Of a stretch of 64,000 bases of DNA, positions 57,221 to 64,000 are shown piece after piece. Below the pieces are notes generated by a model that was not told the DNA's origin, did no database searches, and saw only the letters and a program-made list of their open reading frames with translations. Origin of the DNA: Hysterium pulicare CBS 123377 (lineage: Eukaryota > Ascomycota > Dothideomycetes > Hysteriales > Hysteriaceae); assembly GCA_000467715.1 (NCBI GenBank), contig AJFK01000184.1, positions 62,001 to 126,000 of the forward strand, given 5' to 3'. How positions within the stretch are numbered: the stretch's first letter is position 1; each line of letters begins with the position of its first letter. The translations under genes were made by a program, and so were the position numbers.

Positions 57221-57853
57221 TAATGAATCATACGGCTGGCACCTCCAATACCTAACCATCATTGGTACTCTCAACCTCCCCCATCATCATCAGCAAAACA
57301 GCACCGCTAACCCTCGTCAGGTCTCTCCATCGCAACCGCAACCTTCATCTCCGGTCTCCTAGCCGATCTAACCAACTCCCACCACCTCTTCACCCTCAAA
57401 AACACCCTCGCCGTCATATCCGCCCCAATCGAAGTCCTAATCTCAATCCTCTACTGGGGCCTCCGACTCATCGACCCCGCCCTAGTCGTCCCGCCATCTC
57501 TCCCTCCCCTCCCCCTCTCCGCAGACTTAGGCTTCCATTTCATCCCCAGCGCTCTCCTAACGCTAGATCTCCTGCTCTTATCTCCACCGTGGCCAACCAC
57601 CACTATCGCTAGTATCCGTACTTTTATCATATCCATCGTTCTGGCGTTCTTGTATTGGTTCTGGATCGAGCTTTGCTATAGCCATAATGGCTTTTATCCT
57701 TACCCTATCTTCGAGATCCTGGATACGAAACAGCGGGTAGCATTGTTCGCATTCAGCGGTGGTCTAATGACGATTTGTACGTTGGGTTTGAGGGCGTTGT
57801 ATGGGTGGGTCAATGGGAAAGATATGGGAATGGGAAAGGCCAAGAGAGGGTGA
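57221..57853 (+). pseudogene. FAR-17a/AIG1-like membrane protein, 5'-truncated
   Basis: Two spliced segments are recognisable: 57221-57264 (NESYGWHLQYLTII) and 57321-57853, joined by a 56-bp intron (GTACTC to CGTCAG). They read on as GLSIATATFISGLLADLTNS, then APIEVLISILYWGLRLIDPA, ELCYSHNGFYPYPIFEILDT and a C-terminal helix ending GMGKAKRG. This covers four or five membrane helices of the AIG1/FAR-17a family, related to human AIG1/ADTRP, which are threonine-type lipid hydrolases. The first exon of fungal relatives (a Met, a helix, then a loop) is not visible in the preceding 2 kb, and there is no usable in-frame ATG. So the gene is truncated, or its first exon is distant or highly divergent. 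Confidence 0.6.
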
Positions 57854-58532
57854 GCGTATGGGTTGGTGTGAGGGATTGAGATAGAGTAACCGATGCCGAT
57901 GTTCGGCGACGAATGGCAAAAAGTGAAAGTCCGAGACCTCAACGTCGGGATTCGTGGTCATGCGATCGTGTGCTCCAAAATCAGGATATGGTGTTCGCCT
58001 CTTCCTGGAGCTCAAAGAGTCTAGGTTCCGAGACTGTCTCGGGTACCTAGGTAATACCACGGGGGGTAGGAGTCAGGATAGAAAGTCATCCGTAGACTAT
58101 TATAGATCACAAGGTTCAAAGTCACCCAATAGAGTTTGAGAAAATCTAAGACAATACAAATTACTCCATTCAGTTGCAGTGCTACAAAAGGTATCATTGC
58201 CGGCGCTTTCCGCAATGATGCTCACTTCGGAACAATTGCAGACCTAACCAGCAGATACCACAAGCACCATTATCTCTCACTCCCCTCTCAATGACGTAAA
58301 TAAATAAGAACTATCGGGTATAATGTGACCATATAGCGTAATGTTGAGTTGAACGATGCGTGGCAGGCGATAACCATCCTTCCAGCCTGAACTGTGAAGA
58401 TGAACCCAAAACGTGATGAAGTGTAAGTCTTTGCTGAAATGGTGAAACGATCGTGATTCGTAAGCGAGTGACGGAATGCAAGAAACGGATAACATCATAC
58501 GGGGTGATGACAGGGCATGTCCATCGGTTTGT
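57854..58532. other. Intergenic, convergent 3' regions
   Basis: 679 bp between the AIG1-like fragment (+) and the zinc-finger gene (-). No gene is seen. Confidence 0.4.
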
Positions 58533-60000
58533 CTAACCTGTAGACGGAGAAGGTGGTGCGGTCAGGGTTCGCTGGTCGTCAACTTCCTCCTGATGGTGGT
58601 ATGCGTTCATGTACAATGGATTGTGGAACAAGCTGTGCTGCTCATGGCCAAATTCTTGGTAGTACGCCGGATACGGAAGTCCATTCGGCTCCGCCTGTTC
58701 GTAAGTCTGTTGATGGTAGACGGGTGCCATGTTCTCCTTTTGATCATACTGGTATGGGTCCGTGTACGACTTGTATTGTGGAAAGGTTGGGGATGGTGGT
58801 GGCTGCTGAGGGTGATGAAATTCCGAAGTGAGGTAGTTGAAGCCCGCAGGATGCGCGAACGAGACTTCTTGGTCTTGGAAGACGTCGAAAGCGCGCTTTC
58901 TCCTCTGGCCGTAATCACCGTATGGATATCCGAGCTGTGCCTGCTCATCCTCAAATACGCTTCGGGTGGTATACGGGAAAACAGGAGGCCGGATGTGCTG
59001 TCGCGTCCGGTGCCCACAATTGACGTCGACTTCGGCCAGAACAGGTCGAGACAGGTACGACTTGTTTGGAGTTGTCTCGAGCTTCACAGGACTACTGTCA
59101 TCATAGACAGAGCCAGATATTCTCCTCTGCTTCTTGAAGGAACCCAACGGAGTGAAGATCATCTCTGTTGGCTCAACTTCCAAAGAGTTCAGCTCTAATT
59201 GCTCAACAACAGATATGTCCTTCTTCTGATTGCGTTTCCTCCGCATTTCAAGTGTGGCAGAGTCAAAAATGTCCATGCCCGGCCAGTAGACTCCCTTGAG
59301 CTTCGTGCACTCACTGACAGTATTGTCCTCCGTGGCGACAGTAGTTGCATCGTCGAAATCATGACCGAGGGCTCGCTGCGGGCCGTAGCGATATCCATTG
59401 CGATCGCTCGGATCTGAGATATCACTCGAATTCTCATAGTCCGCACTAGTATAGCTGCGAGAAGTAGAGCGGGAGGCTGTTGGCCATAGCTGCATTCGAG
59501 GAGCAAACGATCGATGGCGAGACGCTAGCTCAAAAGCTGGAGGTGGGGTAGGTGTGACCGATTGTTCGGCCTTGATTGCATGCTCCGACAACCGTGGGTC
59601 CAGGATGTCGAGTGCAGTCCTGGGCCGAGTCGAGCGTTGTGTGGAAGGTTCGATTTTTGGGGCAGCAGGGGCTCGAGCTATAAGAGTTGGCTGGTCAGCG
59701 TTCGAGGTCTCTCTGCGAGAAGAGTAGAAGAGTACCAGGAGCTCTCGTTCGAGAGCGTCTCTTTTCCTTCTGGCTCATTCGCTCAGACATCAGATTCTCG
59801 ACACTCCACTCGGCATACCACCTGTCGTAGGTCTCGATCGTTCTTCGAGATGCATCCTCGGTCCCAGAACGGACTTTGACTTTGTAGTAGTGGGAAAGAT
59901 GTCCCTTGCTAGCGATATGGGTGAGCAAATGTGAGACATCGCTGAAATTGGGCTTCCTTGGGCAAATATTGCAATGCAGTGGGATGCTGGAGGAGGCCAT
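58533..60000 (-). CDS. C2H2-like zinc-finger protein of unknown role
   Basis: Exons 60000-59736 and 59677-58533 are joined by a 58-bp intron (GTACTC to TTATAG) and give 469 residues. The N-terminus has a single zinc-finger-like motif, LHCNICPRKPNFSDVSHLLT followed by HIASKGHLSHYYKVKV (Cys-x2-Cys, then spaced His). A helical block YDRWYAEWSVENLMSERMSQ and a basic RRSRTRAP follow. The remainder is disordered and rich in Gln, Pro, Tyr and Ser. The finger has the long spacing seen in fungal RNA- or DNA-binding proteins rather than tandem TFIIIA fingers. A nuclear role is plausible but inferred. The start was set at the Met (ASSSIPLHCN) just before the finger; an in-frame start 39 codons upstream exists. 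Confidence 0.75.
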
Positions 60001-60577
60001 CACGGTGGGCCAATGGCAAGGCAAGCTTGAAAGTGAACAAGGTGAAGAGAACGACTGTTGGGAGAAAGGAGCGGGCTGGATGTCGAGAAGGAGAAGCGTA
60101 GGTGAGAGATCACGCAAATATGAAGGAGCACGGTGGCTCTCAGTTACTTCCGCGGAAACTCGGGCATTGTTGATAACTTGTTTTGATTTTATGAGAGGTA
60201 GGAACAGGTCTCGTGAATAAACAGAGAGTGGAAGGCAATTGTGAGGGAGGGATTTGTAGTTAGAGGTTTAGTTCGTCGCCAGACACGTGGGAAACCTGCC
60301 CGACAAGCCCGAAACCGGCCAACAGCATTGATTTACTCTCGCTTTGTATCTTACTTCTCATGGTGAGGAGAAGTGAGTTATTAGATAGCAAGAGGAATCA
60401 TGCATGGCTCTATGTTGTTGTGGTTTATTGCAGGTCTATGGTGCTACATTGAGTTTTGTGACCTTTCATCATTCCCCTTCCCAACAACCGCTTCGTCACT
60501 GCCACTGGCATGCAACTAGAGATCTGACATCAGTTTCATACACTCCGTCAGGAAGAGGCGGGTAAAGAAAGAACATA
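60001..60577. other. Intergenic, zinc-finger gene promoter / BET2 3' end
   Basis: 577 bp between two minus-strand genes. It should contain the promoter and leader of the zinc-finger gene. No other feature is seen. Confidence 0.4.
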
Positions 60578-61713
60578 CTAGGCGGGATCCACTTCCACAA
60601 CTCCTGGATATTTGAGAAGACTGAGGCCAGCGATCGCAAAGACCGTGTGGAAGACGTCTACCATATCACCAGGTCTGTCTGCAATACCGCCCAGTTCCGG
60701 ATCCTACAATGATCAGCCATTGTCCCAGCTATTGACTAGCGCAAACTCTACCTGACATTGAAGGATGAATTTGGTCAATTTGCCTCCATCAATCCAGTGA
60801 ACCTTATTAAGCATGGCGAGGCTACTGAGAACCCACCAGCTATAACATACATCTTCCTGCTTCTCAGGCCTACCGTTCAAACCTCCGTTCTTCATTTGAC
60901 GTTCGCTCAGCCATGCACCTAGCTTCTCATGATCAACCAGATCCATTCGGCCAGCAATGGTCAACGCAGCAAGGCAAGTAAAAATTTGACCGGAATGAGA
61001 CTCGGCTCCAGGGCTCGTGCCATACCCACCATCAAAGTTAGCGCAGGATTGGATGTAATTGACTGCTTTATCAATTTTGACAAGATGAAGAAGACCTAGA
61101 AGGGATAAGGCATTCAGGGCGCCATAGAGGAACCGCGTATCATTCTCGCCCCATTCATCACCAGCAAAAGTACCGGTTTCAGGGTCTTGTAAGTTTGCGA
61201 TATCTGCAATCCTATGAGTCTGATGATATAATTAGCAGATGAGGGCAGTTAATAACGCACACTGGCCAATCTTCTGTCTTCCGCCTTTGACGCGTTCTTC
61301 GAGCTCGTCGAATGCGTTCAGAGTGGCAAGAATTTGAACACCATTGACGGTGTATAGCATATGCGCGTCGTGGCCTGGGGCGGCTCCAAACCCGCCGCTG
61401 TCATGCAAGCACGACAGTACAAAGTCTAATACTTCATTGCGTGGGAGGGCTTCGGGATGGCCGAGAAGATGAAGAGCAGTCAACCCCCAATACAGGCCAC
61501 TCAGACGCAGGTGCTCAGTAAGCCAGTATTCAAGCTCATCTTTGCGCTGCAGAATGGTCAGCTATACGGGGCAAGTCGGCTGAGCGTCGAGCTCCCACGC
61601 ACGCTATCGAGGCTTTGAATGTAGCGGACGTGCTTATCCACGTACAGAGTCAACTCTTGGGGCAGAGAGCCATCGGTCATGCCACCGCGTCCAGGGCCAG
61701 AGACGAGAGACAT
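60578..61713 (-). CDS. bet2: Rab geranylgeranyltransferase beta subunit (Bet2)
   Basis: Four exons (61713-61603, 61561-61263, 61211-60752, 60703-60578) give 331 residues. The alpha-alpha barrel repeats are evident: [92 protein letters not shown] and [12 protein letters not shown]. Zinc ligands expected for prenyltransferase beta subunits appear as Asp and Cys in EDVCYSWW and as His in [10 protein letters not shown]. With the alpha subunit (Bet4) and the Rab escort protein, it attaches geranylgeranyl groups to Rab GTPases. The N-terminus has a short extension before YVDKHVRYI. Length and motifs match the family. Confidence 0.95.
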
Positions 61714-63319
61714 GATAATACTTTGGGGGCGTTGGGGGTTGATCTTACGGTGGAGGGTGGGATCGCATAGATTTGGGAGGGTTTGGGGTTTGGAGGGTGC
61801 ATATGAGGCTTGTAGGTACTAGGCTTTGCCGGGCAGGGCCGGGGCATGAAACCGTACCCTTCGTAAGCTTGGCACCGACATTCCAGCGTCCTCGCAGTCC
61901 GTCGCAATGGTCCCTCGATCCTTCAGATCCATGTAGCCAACTTCTGGATATCACTGGAACATCGCCCTCTGCCGCGCGATCCAACAAAAAGTGCCTGCTG
62001 GCCGGCCTTGACTCTTCATCACTAATTACCTGCTCGCACACTCTTTCGACATTCATCCTCCTGGGGCCCGAGCGCCCACCGCTTCACTCATTCTACGGAT
62101 TGCCGCCGCACTGCAAGTGAAAGTATGAGCTCGCGCTGAGTTTTGTGTTCACCTCATACCCCGTTCACCGTCCTATTACCTTTCCCTGCCACGGAAGGCT
62201 GTTGATAATCTCGCACCTCTCTCGAGCTTCGACACCGCACCCTTCCTTCTCCTTACAACCCCTCCACACCACATTCAAGCCACGGTTCACGAGCAGTGGT
62301 ACATTCTAACTTTGTTCGTAGCTTATCCACTCATTTGGGTCAGGAACAACATACTCTAGGCTCCTCTGGGGAGCTGAGGGGGCATCTCGAGGCGGACAAT
62401 AGCCAAATCTGCGGTCCACCGGTTCTTTGTTCTTTGCCGAAACCAGCCCGCCATTTGTTGTTCAGGGACATTTGGTAAGTGATTTTCAGGATTGAATACG
62501 AGGTTTCCCTTCGTTCTTTGTGTCGGCGTATCGGTACAATCTACTATGTTGTACGACAGTACTGGCTGCTGCACGGGTCCTTTCATGAGCGCTGATTGAT
62601 CCTTGAAGCTTCCTACAGATCGTATCGTCACCCCAACATCCGCCGAAACACACGGTGTTATCACGCCTTGCGAACTAGCAGCAATCACTTCGCCTTGATC
62701 TCGAACGGGTCACACGAAGTACCACCTCGAGTGGCTAACGCAGTGCGGGTTCCTGCATTCTTGCTACGTTCCTTTACATACGCGGAATATATTATTCAAG
62801 CTTTCAAGTGAGGAGAAAAATACTGTACTCCTGCAGTCGGTTCTGAGCAACGAGAACTTGACTTCAGCGGGGTTGCCACGGTTCGTACTACCCTGCATCC
62901 GATCTCCACAACTCAAGTCGTTTTGATTTGGGATCTTCCACATGAATACAACGCTGACCACCATGACTCAACAGCGCTTTCAAGGTGGCCTCGGCCTACG
63001 AGATCATTGTATTGCAGACTATTCGACGTATGTTCAACCATCAATAAGACCACCAACACCTCGCCCAGCTCCTCGCTCTTATCGCACAGAGCGTAACTTT
63101 GTACCCCAAGTCCACGCCCTACTGTTGGATAGCTCTCCTGAGGTGTGTACCCATTCTCGACAACCAATACCGCAGGCACATTAGCCCGGACAAGCTTTGG
63201 GGGTCAAGCGCACTTGTGCAAGACCGAGACGTAGCGTGGATACTGGACACTGTCTGATTGCTGATTTCTTCTACTAGCCAATTTTTTCCAGGGACGTACC
63301 TCGGAAGAAAATTAGGAAG
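61714..63319. promoter_or_regulatory. BET2 / Ser-rich gene divergent region with possible 5'-UTR intron
   Basis: 1.6 kb between divergent start codons. A strong donor GTAAGT at 62475 and an acceptor TTTTTTCCAG ending at 63291 could bound an intron of about 817 bp in the leader of the right-hand gene, just before its ATG at 63320. Sequence near 62220-62280 is pyrimidine-rich. No coding sequence is supported. Confidence 0.4.
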
Positions 63320-64000
63320 ATGCCGAAGTCATCCTCACTTTCGCTGGGGAAACTTCCAATTCGGACGAAGGAATCGCGCGGCAACCAAGCTCTTAGCCCT
63401 CGAAGTCCTCGTTCCCCTCAGTGGAATGGCGGCAATGTCACTCAGGTTAGTATCGGATCGACCGATTCTGAGGCACAAACTCCAGTAGCGGCCTTACCAC
63501 AGGGTCCTGATTCCCCTTCATCACCACAACATAAGAAAGAATCGTCTAGAAATATATGGTCGAACTTTCAGGCCTCGAAATCGTCTCCCCGCATTAATAC
63601 CCCGGATAGCTCTATTCGACAGGTCTCGGAGCAACAGTCCAAACCATCAAACAGTTCTATATACGCGAACGGACGCTCCCCAGGCTCAACACCTGAACTG
63701 GCCCGAGCGTTGGACGATGGCCACCCGGATGCGAACTCAGAACTGGATGACTCTGAACGCACCAACGGAGGATCGCTTAAGTCGAATAGCGTTCCCCATA
63801 TCAATACCAATTTAAACGGTTCTAAACAAAGCGCCACCAAACACAAGATGCCAGGTCTCCTTGCCCGCACTAGGTCCGTAAAGGCAGATGATGGAACAGG
63901 TGGTCGTCCAAAGCTGAGGGGAAATCTACCAAAAAATCTTCCTGAATCGGCGTCATCGTCCTGGAAGAGTAATGGCGAGACCGGAGGGCTTAAGACAGCT
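63320..64000 (+). CDS. Ser-rich protein, N-terminal part (runs off right edge)
   Basis: From ATG 63320 the frame is open to the window end for 227 codons: PKSSSLSLGKLPIRTKESRG, NQALSPRSPRSPQWNG, later SRNIWSNFQASKSSPRINTP, and finally KMPGLLARTRSVKADDGTGG and RPKLRGNLPKNLPES. The sequence is disordered, rich in Ser, Pro and Asn, with no domain yet. The style recalls N-termini of fungal signalling proteins such as Rho GTPase-activating proteins, but that is an impression, not evidence. An intron could begin at the CAG/GTTAGT near 63446, although the frame also reads through. The start is supported by the strong acceptor 28 bases upstream. Confidence 0.55.
   Translation, partial: MPKSSSLSLGKLPIRTKESRGNQALSPRSPRSPQWNGGNVTQVSIGSTDSEAQTPVAALPQGPDSPSSPQHKKESSRNIWSNFQASKSSPRINTPDSSIRQVSEQQSKPSNSSIYANGRSPGSTPELARALDDGHPDANSELDDSERTNGGSLKSNSVPHINTNLNGSKQSATKHKMPGLLARTRSVKADDGTGGRPKLRGNLPKNLPESASSSWKSNGETGGLKTA

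Noticed and set aside
58476-59198. 240-codon + strand frame
   Set aside because: It lies antisense to the zinc-finger gene, with a low-complexity hydrophobic composition and no family signal.
1-64000. CRISPR arrays, rRNA genes, operon-type bacterial signals, virus-like elements
   Set aside because: Spliced genes and fungal families show a eukaryotic nuclear context, and I saw no regularly spaced repeats or viral genes.

Overview
This window looks like nuclear DNA of a filamentous ascomycete (Pezizomycotina). Many genes carry short introns of about 50-80 bp with GTATGT/GTAAGT donors, CTAAC/CTGAC-type branch sites and CAG/TAG acceptors. Gene density is about one per 2.5 kb, and typical fungal families are present: MoCo sulfurase, Shr3, Mpc1, Cox23, Mdm20 and F-box-like 'LPRELRD' proteins. 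The overall gene content would fit Leotiomycetes, but that placement is only an impression. I see no tRNA, rRNA, CRISPR array, intact transposon or virus-like element.

Layout. 0-6.2 kb: the 5' end of ECM29 (off the left edge), a UBA-UAS-UIM-UBX Cdc48 adaptor (UBX5-like), a GNAT acetyltransferase and an F-box protein. 6.2-11.5 kb: sparse, with a broken RapZ C-terminal-domain-like gene and one Ser/Thr/Pro-rich unknown. 11.5-25.2 kb: MoCo sulfurase, an RRM protein, SHR3, and the divergent pair MCM7/PEX1. 25.9-36.9 kb: mitochondrial pyruvate carrier MPC1, an SOD-fold mitoribosomal protein, a Cys-rich single-pass membrane protein, the divergent pair RPL11/SmB, and a 1143-residue RING protein. 38.3-46.5 kb: a 2-oxoglutarate-type dioxygenase, a tiny four-exon COX23 gene, and the NatB subunit MDM20/NAA25. 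47-55 kb: a local family of four 'LPRELRD' F-box-like paralogues (two on +, two on -) around a zinc alcohol dehydrogenase; one copy is decayed and one has lost its N-terminus. 55-58.5 kb: gene-poor, with a 5'-truncated FAR-17a/AIG1-like gene. 58.5-64 kb: a zinc-finger protein, Rab geranylgeranyltransferase beta (BET2), and the start of a Ser-rich protein that runs off the right edge.

Functional links. ECM29 and the UBX gene are divergent and both belong to the ubiquitin-proteasome/Cdc48 system. PEX1 is itself a Cdc48-like AAA ATPase. MPC1, the mitoribosomal protein and COX23 serve mitochondria. Most other neighbours are ordinary housekeeping genes without an evident common pathway. The observations most worth pursuing are the LPRELRD paralogue cluster, the RapZ-like relic, the repeated C-terminal extension of MPC1, and a palindromic MluI-box pair in the MCM7/PEX1 promoter. 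Exon coordinates were derived by hand from splice consensus, reading phase and family conservation.
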